Shown here: positions 13,434 to 26,043 of the stretch, piece by piece | Position numbering within the stretch: the stretch's first letter is position 1 | Layout of the letters: each line of letters opens with the position of its first letter | Program-made: the position numbers and the translations under genes | From: Solanum dulcamara | Taxonomy: Eukaryota > Streptophyta > Magnoliopsida > Solanales > Solanaceae | Direction: 5' to 3' | DNA: 64,000 bases | Assembly (NCBI RefSeq): GCF_947179165.1 | Contig: NC_077238.1 | Span: 76,251,257 to 76,315,256 of the forward strand | Notes under the pieces: model-generated | The model's database searches: none | What the model was told of the DNA's origin: nothing | Seen by the model: the letters and a program-made list of their open reading frames with translations, nothing else

Positions 13434-16400
13434 TGAAGGAAGTGAATTGCTTGCTTAATTTCATTGAACTTGGTCAATATATACAAATTACAAGATATGC
13501 TAAATACAAAGATTGATACTAATAGTTAAAACTAGGGGTGTACATAGACCGGGTTGGTTCGGATTTGTTATAAACCAAACCAAACCATTTGTATCGGGTT
13601 ATTAAATCTATAAACCAAACCAAACCAATACAAGTCGGGTTTTTCAATATTAATTTTTCTCGGATTTTTCGGGTTTTTCGGGTTTTTCGGGTTTTTTATA
13701 GACGGAGGCAAAACAAAGTTCTAACTTTATAATATAACTAAAATGTCAAATAGCCATAATGAACCCAAATGTTCACCACTTCTGCCAATTAACTTAATCA
13801 CACATAAATAAAAACTAATATAGTTTCTTCCATAAAATTAAGCAACTACAGCTTTAGACAAAATGATATGTTAGATGTCACAAAAACAAAAATTCACCTT
13901 AGAGTTTGAGTATACTCTAAATCATCTAGACTATTACAACTGAAGTTGCTTCATCTCTCAATTAAACTCAATAAACATAATATTGGAAGCAATCTGCATA
14001 TCTGGTTCTATTTTCTTATCTGCAAAATAAAAAGTTAAGTCAAATATAGCTCTAGAGGAGATATAAAGGTTTCCAAAGGTGCATCATGAATAAATGCCAG
14101 CCAATTCATAACTATAAAAAAAATGAGCTTTACAAAACAACTTTTTGTAGAAGAAGTCTTTAACTTTTGTAAAAGAATAGTGTAATCAATTAACATACCA
14201 ATTCTCACACAGATGGTGCATCGTGAATGAAATTGGCTAATTAATTTCAAAGGTGAGTCTCGATACTCTGCAAGAAAAATGAATAAATTAATAACAAAAA
14301 TAAGAAAAAAACAAACAAATCTGTAACACTTTAATAACACATTAAGGTCTAGAGTACAGGGCAAACCGATAAACCGAAAATTCTTATTAGTTAATTGATT
14401 GACTAGGTACAGGAATATATTGTAGACAGTGCAATATTTTGTCAAAATTTCTCAAGTTTAAAAGGACCAACTTATGGGGAAAAAACAATTTACTTACCAA
14501 AAACTGTATGATGCCTGCAGCATGTAGGAGCCTATTTAATAATCTACTGATTATTTGATGAATTTAGCTTCAGAATAATAACAAGGTTTGGTCATTGTGC
14601 AGAAAAACAAGAGTCTAATATCATGAAGTAGTGCTTATAAGTTAGGACACAGTGTCTGCAGTAGCACTTTAATACAAGTCCCCTGTAAGTAGCACTTTAA
14701 TAATAAAAACAAGAAGAAAAAAAACAAATCTGCAGTACATTTCTAAGATATTACAACAGATAATAAGGCAGCACAGCAAATAGAGTAACAGCACAATAAC
14801 AACTTAGTATATAAGGAATGCTGTAGGTTTCATCATGCCAGATTTCAAACAAGGCATCACCAAGGCATCCAAACTTACAACAGACTATGACCAAACTACA
14901 GCAGGGTCAGAGATGCAGGGTGTTTTGCAACCTGAGGACCTACACCAAGGCATCCAAACTTTGCAGGATTGCAGTATATATTATTTTGACAAGGCCCAAG
15001 AAGTTTCAGCTCAAACGGATAATTGGAGACGTTAGGCGAGCGACCTTGAAACAATCAGCTGTCTTAAGCCTAAAGAGAGAGAAATTTGCTATTTGGAACC
15101 TCAAACTTGGGAAAAAAGCCTTCAAATCTTGCAAGGCTAAAGAAAAGGATATATATGCAAACCTCATGAAGTTTCAACTCAAACGGGTAATTGGAGACGT
15201 TAGTCGAGCGACTTGGAAAAAACTAACTGGCTCCAAAGCACTGTCTGAGGTCCTTTATTTTTTACTAGATTGTGCAAGTCCTTTCTTGCTTGGGTTTGTT
15301 TGTTGTATTGTTGCAGGTTGCTGGAGTGATACATCAACATGCTTTAACAACAACTGCATAGAAGACATCACAGATACAACCACCAAATCAAACACCTCAA
15401 CTAAGAGGACCTAACATGGCCATTTCTGGTTATCCTGTTTGGTTGGATACTTGTATTTTGTTAATGGTCTATGTGTAGGAACAATAGCATCTAGGACACC
15501 TTGGAAAATAGAAGGCAATAATATGGAGACATCACCCTGCCATGCTAGGACTCCACCAATACATCAGCCCTCCACCCAGGACAACTTCCATTTTGAAATA
15601 CCTGCAGCAACAAACATGCACCACAAGCCCCCTGCAGCTCCTTGCTTTTTTATTTGTTATGTGCAGGCACATATTTACTCTAAGAAGCTGACCAATATTT
15701 CTTTGGAAGCAACAAGGAGCTGCATACATCAACATCTAGCACACAAGGAACAGCTACAAGTTACTAGTACTAGTTACAGCAACTTGCAAATTTGTTTGGT
15801 TGTGTGGTTTGTTGGTTTTGTTTGTCTGCGCAGGTATTCCAAGTATTTGACCACCATCCAAATGAGGAATCCTCTACTGTTGTACCTAACAAGCAACAAC
15901 AAGCAAAGTACCTCTTCATCTGATGGGGCACCTTGGCAAGACTGCTTACAGATGTGCAGCTCAACATTAGCAGCAGTTCCTGCAGCAGCAATGCTGCACC
16001 ACAGCAACAACTCCAACTTCAAGAATCCATTGATCCCCATCCAACCACCAACCAACATCAGTTTTTATTTTTTTAAATTTTTTTTTTTAAAAAAAAGAAA
16101 GTACATAGCAGCAAATAACAGTTTATAGCAGAAGAAACCTAACTTCAACATTGAATTTTAATTAGCAACTAACTATATTGATGTCAAACTTTAGCAGCAA
16201 TAATTGACTAACAAAACCCAAATCGAGAAAGCTGGGGACAACTATTAATAGAAACCAAAAGAACAGTCTCTGAAGCTCGACTTATCCGATCATTTCAGAA
16301 GTTGATCAAATATGTATCAACCCATATTATGTATACCATAGCATATGGAAATCCATGGATATCCACCATAACTCGCCTCCCCACCCTAACACAAGCGCCT

Positions 16401-17242
16401 CCAAACATTTGATGGCTTTAGACCCCAATAAATAAGCGCCTCCAAAGAACCAAAAATCCTCCAAATTCAGTTCGCTCAAATATGAAAACATACAGAAGAT
16501 GCACAAAAAAGGAAATGAATTCGACCGATTAAACGAAGAACCAAAAGAACTGAGCAGACAAAAGATGAAGGAGATATATACCTACATAAACATTCATAAA
16601 AGAGACAACAAGAGGAACTGATTGTTGCTAATTTGAGAGGAAAGCAACAGAGGGTCGGCGAATATTGTTGAGAGAGGGAAGAAAAATGGAAAGGAAGCTA
16701 GGGTTGTGAAAGAGGAGCATATGCTCTCCTCTCTTATCTGATTGTTTTGGTATTTTGGACCTTTTGGTCTTTTGAAAAGATTTTGGGCTTCATCTTCATT
16801 TTTTGGGCCTGTTTTACATATTAATTAGTTGAGCTCAAGTCCAAATCTAGACAGAAATTATGAAAGAAACTTAAAAATAATATTTATAAATTATATTTTA
16901 ATAAATATTTTTATGTATAATATAATTTAAAAATAATATATCTATACTCGGGTCGGTTTGGGTTCGGTTTGATTTTTTTTAGTTAAAACCAAACCAACCC
17001 TATAATGGTCGGGTTTTTTTTCCGAACACCAAACAAAATCAAACCAAACCACTAGTCGGTTTTTTTTTCCGATTTGGTTCGGTTTGTCGGTTTGGTGCGG
17101 TTTATCGGTTTGCCCTGTACAACCATAGTTAAAACTAAGGAACCTAAATATATGCTTGCTATAAATACAAAAGTACAATATTAATTATAAGATATTCAAA
17201 ATATATTATTAAAGGCATAATATATTTTAACATATTCTAACA
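13434..17242 (-). repeat. Copia-1 5' LTR, split by a hAT insertion
   Basis: LTR sequence at 13434-13532 and 17136-17242, interrupted by 13533-17127. It matches 3691-3988 apart from that element and the extra 92-bp unit there. Confidence 0.88.
13533..17127. mobile_element. hAT-1: 3.6 kb hAT-type element without transposase
   Basis: A perfect 8-bp target duplication GTTAAAAC (13525-13532 and 17128-17135) and inverted ends (TAGGGGTGTACA against the reverse complement of TGTACAACCATA) fit the hAT superfamily. Subterminal regions are rich in GGTTCGGTTTGG-like motifs in inverted orientation at both ends. I find no BED finger or transposase frame, so it looks non-autonomous. The centre (14830-16060) is CAACA-rich on the plus strand with repeated splice-acceptor-like TTTGTTTG...GCAGG segments near 15327, 15663 and 15833. 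The same kind of module occurs in hAT-2. The 229-aa and 175-aa open frames there come from this compositionally biased array. Confidence 0.85.
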
Positions 17243-17530
17243 GTCACAAGATTTTTCTTAAAATAAAATTTATATATATGTACATATCTAACACAAAATG
17301 AGAAAAATATATATATAAAAATAATATAAATTAAGAGTGGAGGGTTAGATGGGGTGGGTATAATTTTTTTTTTAAAAATAAAAATAATAACATTTTTTAG
17401 GAAGGAATAGGGGAGGAGATGAAGTATGAATTTTTTAAGAATATTTTATAAAAAAAATTAAAAATAAAAGGACAAGGTTTGTGGGGAGGGGAAGTATTGG
17501 AGTGAGTAAGCAAAATATTTTTCAGGTTGC
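17243..17530. repeat. Right arm of the inverted repeat split by Copia-1
   Basis: Reverse complement of 3393-3690 with roughly 70-75 % apparent identity by eye. It begins directly after Copia-1, sharing the target duplication. Confidence 0.65.
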
Positions 17531-17763
17531 TTCCCCCACGCTACAACAAGAGAAAGAAATACTATATGCTTGCAACATATATAGGACATTCTTCAGGTTG
17601 CTTCCCCCACACTACAATATTTAACTCTAAGATCACCTTTACTTGTTGTTTAAGTCTTTAGAAAACCATGCATATCAAATATTAATAACGAGCTTTATTT
17701 TATTGTATTGTTTCACGCTTGTCAACCATCACGATTGTCTCACAGTTGGAAATAAAAAATTAT
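17531..17763. other. Intergenic stretch with a short direct repeat
   Basis: The segment TTCAGGTTGCTTCCCCCAC occurs at about 17521 and again at about 17592. Nothing else is recognised. Confidence 0.6.
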
Positions 17764-17853
17764 CTGCTTACACTATCAAGACAACATGACATACATACAA
17801 TATCGAAATTGTTTTTCTGAATATGAGAAAACAAGAAAAGGAAGAACAAAAAC
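17764..17853. repeat. Copy of the NET2 3'-flank sequence (duplication junction)
   Basis: About 90 bp match 52946-53037, which lies 80-170 bp beyond the stop codon of the NET2-type gene, with few differences (shared ACACTATCAAGACAACATGA and GGAAGAACAAAAA). This places a piece of the NET2 3' region between the RNase III-like relic and the second copy. Confidence 0.8.
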
Positions 17854-17894
17854 ATTAAAAATATTAAAATACTATTATTGATTCAAATTAAAAT

Positions 17895-18474
17895 TATGCT
17901 CCACATTAAAAATACCAGTTCATATGAACTCGATCGTGTGCTATTTTCGTATGATATTTTTTAGATTTTCAAATATATAACCAACTACGAAATAGGAAAA
18001 ATCTTAATGTCATTATTTCATACTTCATTGGGATCTTCTAATTAAGTAATGAAATTAAAAAAAAATAATCTCGTGTTCACATATCCCTACTAATTTTTAT
18101 CATCATTATTCTATGTTTTATTCAAACCTATTAATTATTGACATTCATTGTATTAAAATTTATTGTATTCAAACCTATTATTTATTAAAACTTTGCTAAA
18201 ATTTATTTCATAAATTTAGGCTCCATATTAAAAATACTAGTTCAAATGAATTTGTGTAATGTTTTCGCCTAATACTGTTTAGATTTTTAAATGTATAACC
18301 AACTAAGTAATTTAATAAAACAAATCCATGTGTTCTCATTTCTACTAATTCCTATTATCATTATTCTATATAAACCTACTAATTAATTTTTGTCACCATA
18401 ATTCCACATAAACCCACTCTATATATTAAGAGACCCTTATTCAATCTCCTTATTACTTGTTCAAATATATAGCC
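17895..18474 (+). promoter_or_regulatory. Upstream region of RNase III-like copy 1, with internal tandem duplication
   Basis: A block at about 17896-18116 recurs at about 18221-18371 (shared CTCCA-ATTAAAAATAC, ATATAACCAACTA and ATCATTATTCTAT). The second block ends with CTATATAAACC at 18366-18376, a TATA-like element, about 100 bp before the ATG. The same TATA-bearing blocks precede the intact gene at 46162. Confidence 0.55.
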
Positions 18475-18871
18475 ATGGAAGAAAAATATATAGAAGAAAA
18501 CATTGTTTCTCTTAATATTCCATCATCACAAAACCTTCATTTCACTGAGAAAAATATTAGAAATCAATTGATACATGATGATGATCATCACATGCAAGGG
18601 AGGAGGTTAGTGGGAGAATTAGACAAGATTTTTGGATACAAATTCAATAATTCTGATTTGTGATGTAAAGCTTTTACTCATTCTTCCTTCCAAGAAAACT
18701 GTAAATCATATGAGGGATTGGAGTTTTTAGGTATTTTCTCTATTGGCTTATTTTACAATAGACTCAATTTATTTGTACCTTGTTTATTCGTAGAGGAAGC
18801 TACTTAATTTTACATGATATCAGAGTAGGACCCGTCTCACACAATGTTGAGCCTCCGAAATTAAAATTGTC

Positions 18872-19426
18872 TGTTGTGGGGAGGAAACACCACAACTAAA
18901 GTTTGATATGACAATTAATATGAAAATAAATTGGACACGAGAATTTTATGTGGAAACCCCTCTAACAGATAGAGGGGAAAAACCACGGGGTAGAAGGATC
19001 TCACTATTAAAATATGGAGTAACTATTAAAATATGAAGTACACTGCTCTCAAATACAAGGAGAAAACAACAATTAACACTTTTCTCTTATAAAAGGAACA
19101 ACTACTAAAAAGGACACACAAGACTACAATATTTATCTTGGAGTATAACTCTCTTTGTATTTTTACTCTCACTTTTTCTGAATGAATTAAATGAAGGCAT
19201 TAGACCCTCTATTTATAGGAGGATGAAAACACGTAGAAAATTTACGCGTTAATTTTCTACGCGTTTTGTCAAAGTTTTACATTTTTCTGCCTACGCGTTT
19301 TCTGTCTTTTGCAACCCTTTTTGACTATTGTTTTTCCGTCTTTTGCAGCCCTTTTTGACTACTGTCTTTTGCAGCCCTTTTTTCTGTCTTTTGCAGCCCT
19401 TTTTGACTATTGTTTTTTTTCTTTCA
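18872..19426 (-). repeat. Copia-2 3' LTR
   Basis: Matches 26044-26603. It contains the near-palindrome ACGTAGAAAATTTACGCG / CGCGTTAATTTTCTACGCG (about 19228-19266) and a short tandem array of TGTCTTTTGCAGCCCTTTTT units (about 19303-19420). It has one extra ~20-bp duplication near 19020. Confidence 0.92.
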
Positions 19427-20074
19427 TTCTCCCGCTTGAAGATTTAATTGAGAATCAATTAAGTTTTCACACCATCCTTTCTACTCAATTACTGCAATTT
19501 TATGTTTCTACTAGGCCAATAGAAGATCGACACCATTTAAACTTGTTACTATTGATCGGCTTCGTAAACATATCTGCTAGGTTGTCATTAGTGTGAATTT
19601 TTTGAATATCCACACTGCCTTCTTCCACCTTCTCACGAACAAAGTGATATTGAACTCGTATGTTCTTTGTCCTTGAATGAAATGCCGGATTCTTTGCAAG
19701 ATGCAAAGCACTCTGACTGTCACAAAATAGAGCAACCTTCTCTTGTTTGTGCCTGAGCTCCTCCAGTAACATCTGCATTCATATTGCCTCTTTGCTAGCT
19801 TGTGTAGCTGCTACATATTCTGCTTCCGTCGTAGATATAGCCACGATAGATTGCAGTTTTGAAACCCAGCTTACAGCACCTCCAGCAAGAGTAAACACAT
19901 AACCTGTGGTGGACTTACTTTTATCAAGATCACTTGCATAATCTGAATCAACATAACCTTTAACAGTAAAGTCTGATCCTCTATAACACATTGCAATATC
20001 TGAGGTACCCTTGATGTATCTCAGGATCCTCTTAACAGTATTCTAGTGCTCTCTACCGGGATTAGCCATGTATC

Positions 20075-22535
20075 TGTAACACCCCCTAAATATTATTGAT
20101 TCATGGATCCTTTCTTTCATGAAGTCCAAATAAATTATCAAAGTTTTCTATTTAATTCAAGCATGAAACTTTATGGATTTTTCATATCATGATTCCAAAT
20201 GCATAGATTATTAAATATATGAAATTTAATTACCTATCTTATATTAACTTATATTGGCTTTTAAATGCATTAAATTGTTGATTTATCAAAAGTCCTTATA
20301 TGAAGGCATGAAAAGATTTTGATCATGTTCTAAAGTATTTTGATCATGTTCTAAAAGTATTTTGATCATGTTCTCTCATGCCTAAAGATTTTGATCATGT
20401 TCTAAAGTATTTTGATCATGTTCTAAAGTATTTTGATCATGTTCTCTCATGCCTACAGTAATTTGGGCATAACTTTTCATAGGTTAGTCCAAATTAGGTG
20501 ATTCAAATTTTTGAGTAACCACAACATCATTACCTACAACTGTCATGAAGAACATATCTTAATATTCGGAGTTTAAATAGATCAAATAAATTAATTTTTG
20601 TAAGACATAGTGCTGTGACGGAATGGAGTATTTGTAGAATAAAATTCATATCTCGATGTAGAATGCTCCAAATTAGATGATTCTTGAACTAACTGAAACT
20701 AGACTTCTATATCTACAATTCTTATGAGATATCAAATCCTAATAAGGAATTTATCTTATTCAAACGCAGCTTCGAAAACAGATATTCTGTTAAAAGAGAT
20801 TTCATCTCACCTACCATAGAAAGATCTAGAACCATTTGACATCATCCATGACATCAAAATTCTCCATTGAATTTTCAAGATCATCCTTTATGATTATGTT
20901 TATTTATTGTTAGGCCCTCCTCCACACCTATAAATACCCACCTTATTTCCTCATTTTATTCACCAAGCTTTCTTAAGCAACTCTTCTCTCTATATACTTC
21001 TTTACTCCTTCTCAAATATAGTTTTAGTTTTAGTAGTATAAAAATACTACTCTGGTGATTCTTATACTCCGGGTAGTACACAAAACAAACCGGCGAGAAG
21101 AAAAGGCTAGGGGTCCAAGAGTGTTCCAATTCGAAGTAAAGCTTCCGATTTAAGGTATGTAAGTCTTTCATAGCATCGGATTGAGTTCGTCCATGCGCCC
21201 AATATTTAAATTCATTATAATTGAGTTATAGTTGAGTTTTATCCAAATCGTGAATTCTAAATGAAATAATTCTTCTCCTATTGAGTTAGATATATTTATG
21301 CATTAATATTATTATTATTATTGTTATCTCTCATATTATTGGAATTATTGTTCATTGCTACTTTCCCATGAATCCTAATTGATTTGATGTTCATAAATAT
21401 TTTTACACATGTTTTGAGTAAAGATGTTGGCTTTTTATTATTTTCATTGATAAAAAGAAAGTTATATGAATTAATACTATATATGTATTTTATTGAGTTT
21501 TGAAAGAGCAAAAGAGTTGAGTTAAAATGAATTTGAGCAAATGATATTTTGAGCAAGATGTTTTGATGAGATGTAAATTATGTTTTTTGGAAGTATAATG
21601 ATTGATGAACATGAAATGAAATGAGTTTGATAATTTAAATTAAAGTCCAATGAGACTAGATGATGAGTTTAATATGAGCGGATATTTTGGGAGTAGTATT
21701 GAGCACCGAGTTGGGTAGGAGTTTAATTGACTCAAACCCCAGAACTACGTAGCCAGCGTAGGATGGAGGCTATGCCTCTTAATTCCCAAAAAGAGGACTT
21801 TGATGAGTGGATCCAAGATGGTGATGTCCTTTACCCTGGCAAGGTATTGGATGGATGTGGCAACGACATCGCTTCGTTGTATCATCGCTAGCTCATAAGT
21901 GATGGTTGTCGGTTAGAGAAACTCCCAACTGAGTAAGCATTGCTTATTACTATTATTTTTATTATTATATTTTAAACTTGCATTACATATTGATGTTGAG
22001 ATGATGTTGAGTTCTGAGCTGAGTTTTCTTGAGAGGAGTTTCTTGATATCTGTCCTTACCTTTTTGCCATTTTACATACTCGTACATTCCACGTACTGAT
22101 GTCATTCGACCTGCATCATTTTATGATGCAGATACAAGTGTTAGAGATCCTCAACAGGTGCATGTTGAAGATCATTTCTTTTCGGCTATTTGGTGAGTCC
22201 TTCTTATATTCGAAGGAACTCCTTATCCTTTTATTATTGTTGAGTGTGATATTTCTTTCGAGGTAACCATGGACATGTCATTGGCACCATCTAAGAGTGT
22301 TAGAGGCTTCATAGACAGAGTTTGATGATGTAATCCGAGTAGTTCTCCTCAGAAACTACTTCTTCTAAGAATTATCATTTTTTTTCTTTTAATATTGATG
22401 ATGAAAAGCCCACATTAGTATTCTTAAGTCTTCCACTGATGAACAAATGAGTAATGAGACCAAGTGGTTCTCTCAAAAGCCAGAGATGGTTTCTGAGTGC
22501 CGGCCACGCCTAGGGTACCCTCTCGGGGCGTGACA
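20075..22535. mobile_element. Solo LTR, family C (TGTAACACCC...CGTGACA), 2.5 kb
   Basis: Perfect target duplication GTATC at 20070-20074 and 22536-22540. It shares blocks with family A, such as GGCATAACTTTTCATAGG (about 20464) and CTATAAATACCCACCTTATT (about 20930), but is otherwise different, so it is a related family. It interrupts Copia-2 pol. It carries no coding sequence of its own. Confidence 0.9.
20310..20450. repeat. TTTTGATCATGTTCTAAAG tandem array
   Basis: About five units of roughly 21 bp (ATTTTGATCATGTTCTAAAG), with an inserted TCTCATGCCTA twice, inside solo LTR C. Family A LTRs lack this array, so it expanded after the families split. Confidence 0.85.
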
Positions 22536-25500
22536 GTATCGACTAACCACTCTCACTGCTTGTTCAATGTCAGGTCTTGTACATACCATGGCGAACATTA
22601 AACTTCCCACTGCTGATGCATACGGTACTCGAGATATCTCCATCCTCTCTTCTTCATTGTTAGGACTCATACTTGAGGATAACTTGAAATTAATAGGAAG
22701 TGGGGCAGAAATTGACTTACAGTCTTGCATCTTGAAGCGTCTCAAGATTTTTTTCAAATAGTTCTTTTGAGAAAGCCAAATCTTCCTATTATTTCTGTCT
22801 CAGTGAATTTGCATTCCTAGAATCTTATTTGCTGGTCCCAAGTCCTTCATTTCAAACTCCCTAGCCAACTATTCCTTTAAATTTGTAAGACGATCTTTGT
22901 TGGGGTCTGCTACCAATATGTCATCAACATACAACAGCAAAATAATAAAATCATCATCACCAAATCTCTTGTAATAAACACAAGGATCTAAACTATGTCT
23001 GTTGTATCCAAGGCTTATAATGAAGGAATCAAATCTCTTATACCAACATCTCGGCGCCTGTTTGAGACCATATAGAGATTTGTTCAACCTGCAAACCAAG
23101 TTCTCTTTTCCCTATTCTTTAAAACCCTCTGGTTGGAGCATATAAATTTCTTCTTCAAGTTCTCCATGAAAAAAATGTAAATTTGACATCTAACTGCTTC
23201 AAGTACAAGGACCACTCGAATTGTTGTGAGTCGAACCACCGGAGAAAATATCTCATTGAAGTCTATAATTCTTTCTGAGCGAATCCTTTTACCATCAATC
23301 TTGTACGATACTTTTCCACTTGATCATTACCATTGCGTTTGATCTTGTAGACCCATTTGTTTCCAATGACCTTCCTTCTTTGTGGTAATTGAACAAGATC
23401 CCATATTTTATTTTTATGAAAAGCTTTAATTTCTTCTTGTATTGCTGCCATCCATAGAGATGATTCTTGGCCTTTCATAGCCTCGTGAAAAGTTGAAGGC
23501 TCTCTATCTTTTGTTAATGGACAGTATACAACATTGCTCTCCATAGAATAATCTGAGTGCTAAGTTGGTTCTCTTCTCTCCCTAGTTGACCGTCGAGCTT
23601 GTGGAGTTTCGATCTCAACTTACTCTTGTTCTTCGTGCTCTGGTGCTGCTTCGGAAGGAACTAGAACTTCTTTTATTTCTTCAACTTCAACTGTAGTAGT
23701 CTCTGATTTTTCTTTTGAAGTACTACCTTCTTTTGCTTGTATCTTGTTTTCGACAAATATAACATCCCTGCTGATTACCACCTTGTGGGAAGTGGAATAT
23801 CACAAGCGTTACCCTTTGACTCCATCAGCATACCCTAAGAAAATACATTCTCTAAATTTTGGATCCAACTTCAATTTTTCTTGGGTGTTGTACATAACAT
23901 AAGCAGAACTTACGAATATATGTAAGCGAGAATAATCAGCTGGTTTTCCTATCCACATCTCCATCGGCGTTTTAAGATCAATTGCGGTTGATGGTGATCG
24001 ATTGATCACATAACAGGCGGTTTTGACTGCTTCTGCCCAAAATAGTTTTTCTAATCCTGCAGTTACCAATATAACTCTTGTTCGTTCCAATAAGGTTCTG
24101 TTTATCCGCTCTGGTACTCCATTTTGTTATGGAGTATATGCCACTGTGAACTGCCTTTTAATACCTTCTTATTTACCGAAGTTATCAAATTCATCACCAG
24201 TGTATTCTCCTCCATTATCTGTCTTCAAACACTTGATCTTTTTCTCAGATTCAAGTTCCACCCGCGCTTTAAACTCTTTGAAAACTGAAAAAAATATCTG
24301 CCTTCCTCTTGATTTGATACACCCAACTTCTCATGTAGTAATTATCGATGAATAACACAAAACATTTTGCTCATTCTAGGGACTCCATCAGTGCTTGCCA
24401 GACATCAGAGTGGACCAGATCTAATATTTCCTTGCTTTTAGCAGAGGAACTGCTAAACTTCAGTATATTTTGCTTACTGGTAACACAATGCTCACAAAAG
24501 GGTAGTGAAGCTTTTTTGAGCCTTGAAAGAAGCTTTTGCTCAACAACAATCTTCAAACCTCATTCTGACATATGGCCAAGTTTACGATGCCATATCATCG
24601 TTGATTCTTCAAATGAACTTGCTGATGCAGTTGATGCTTCTCCTTCTTGGTGTGTTTCACCTTTAAGCACATATATGTTTGCAACAAATTTTTCCGCTTT
24701 CATGACTACAAACGCTCTTTTGAATATTTTCATAACTCCGCCATGAGTCTTATATGAACATCCATTATCATCTAGTTGTCCTAAAGAAAATAGATTCTTC
24801 TTCAAGTCTTTTACAAGTCGTACCTCCTGGATGGTGCGTACCGTGCCATCATACATCTTTATTTTGATAGACCCAATATCAATAACATCCAAAGCATGAT
24901 CGTTTTCCATGAACACAGACCCTCCTGAGATAGAATTATATTGATGGAACCATTCTCTCCGGGAAGTCATGTGCCATGTTTCTCCTGTGTCCATGATCTA
25001 GACATCAGAGAAACGTTTTCTGTCTTCATTATTTGATATTGCGTCACTACATAAAATATCGCCATCATTCGAGGTACATGCAACATTCCCTTGAGCATTT
25101 GATGGCTCAGGGTGTTCATTCTTCTTTTTGAACCGACAATCTTTCTTGAAGTGCCCTTTCTTGCCACAGTTGTAGCATTTGATATTCTTCTTACTTCTTG
25201 ATTGAGATGTGCCATGATTGTGACTTCCACTGGGGCCACGTTCTGTTGGTCTTCCTCTCACCATCATCAAAGCTTCAGCTTGCTGCGAGCTTGCTTGTCT
25301 ATCTTTCTTATTTTTGCGCCTATTTTCTTCTTCCAAGACAACGGCTGCAATTTTCTCAAAAACTAGATTGTCTGTATTGTTCGTCAGGTTGATGATGAGT
25401 TGATCATACGAGTCAGGCAGACTTTGAAGTAGAAGCTCTGCACGTTCAGTCCCCTCTATTTTGCAACCCATTGTTGTAAGTTGCGAAAATAGAATATTCA

Positions 25501-26030
25501 AAGTATTGATGTGTTCAGTAACTGACATAGACTCATGCATTCGAGGAGTATCAATCTTCTTTTTAAGAAGATTTTATTATGCAAAGACTTAGCCTCATAC
25601 AACCCCGTAAGAGTATCCCATATTTCCTTCGTCGTCCGTTTTTCAGCCACACTAGACAACACTTGATCAGCTAGTGCCAAGTGTAGATCAGCAACTGCGT
25701 TGCTGTTTATGTCATTCCACTTCCTGTCATTAGTAAAATCTGTGGGTCTGCCTTCAATTGCAGCTAAGCAATTTTCCTTTCTCAATATCGCTTTTATTTT
25801 TATTTTCCACAATGAGAAATTTGTCCCATTGAATTTTTCAACGTCAAACTTTGTTGTACTAGACATTGTTATTTACTTCACAACCTTCTAGATCGTTTCT
25901 GAATATTTTTGCGAATAATCATGACAAACTGTACCGTCACCAAATTTTACTATTCACGTGAATAGTACTATTCATCGAATTTACTATTCACAAATAGTAC
26001 CTTCGCATAAAACAGACAGAATAATCGAGG

Positions 26031-26042
26031 GCTCTGATACCA
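26031..26042 (-). other. Copia-2 primer binding site
   Basis: Minus strand TGGTATCAGAGC, one base from the LTR. Complementary to initiator tRNA-Met. Confidence 0.9.
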
Positions 26043-26043
26043 C

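Larger units (their letters stand above)
3691..17242 (-). mobile_element. Copia-1: Ty1/copia retrotransposon with nested insertions
   Basis: It is bounded by LTRs beginning TG and ending CA at 3691-3988 and 13434-17242, with 5-bp flanks GTCGC (3686-3690) and GTCAC (17243-17247), one mismatch apart. The primer binding site lies just left of the right-hand LTR and the polypurine tract just right of the left-hand LTR, so transcription ran right to left. The interior carries gag and pol remnants in Copia order (protease, integrase, reverse transcriptase, RNase H). Three later insertions split it: 4193-6500, 7135-9870 and, inside the right LTR, 13533-17127. Without them the element would be about 4.9 kb. 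Several stops and frameshifts make it dead. Confidence 0.93.
19500..25866 (-). pseudogene. Copia-2 gag-pol remnant (TNT1-94 type)
   Basis: Starts MSSTTKFDVEKFNGTNFSLW at 25866. Gag has a frameshift near 25550 and a CCHC knuckle CYNCGKKGHFKKDC near 25150. The protease region reads IMDTGETWHM, with Glu where such proteases usually have Ala. The GAG-pre-integrase part contains WHRKLGHMSE, followed by a stop. The integrase region is broken around 24350. RT has WVYKIKRNGNDQVEKYRTR and YVDDILVADPN (about 22910). RNase H (DSDYASD, DNLADMFTKP) ends at 19500. The solo LTR at 20075-22535 cuts it between RT and RNase H. Confidence 0.92.

Noticed and set aside
14887..16128. Two open frames of 175 and 229 codons on the plus strand
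   Set aside because: They lie in the CAACA-rich array of hAT-1, have no recognisable domain, and owe their length to biased composition.
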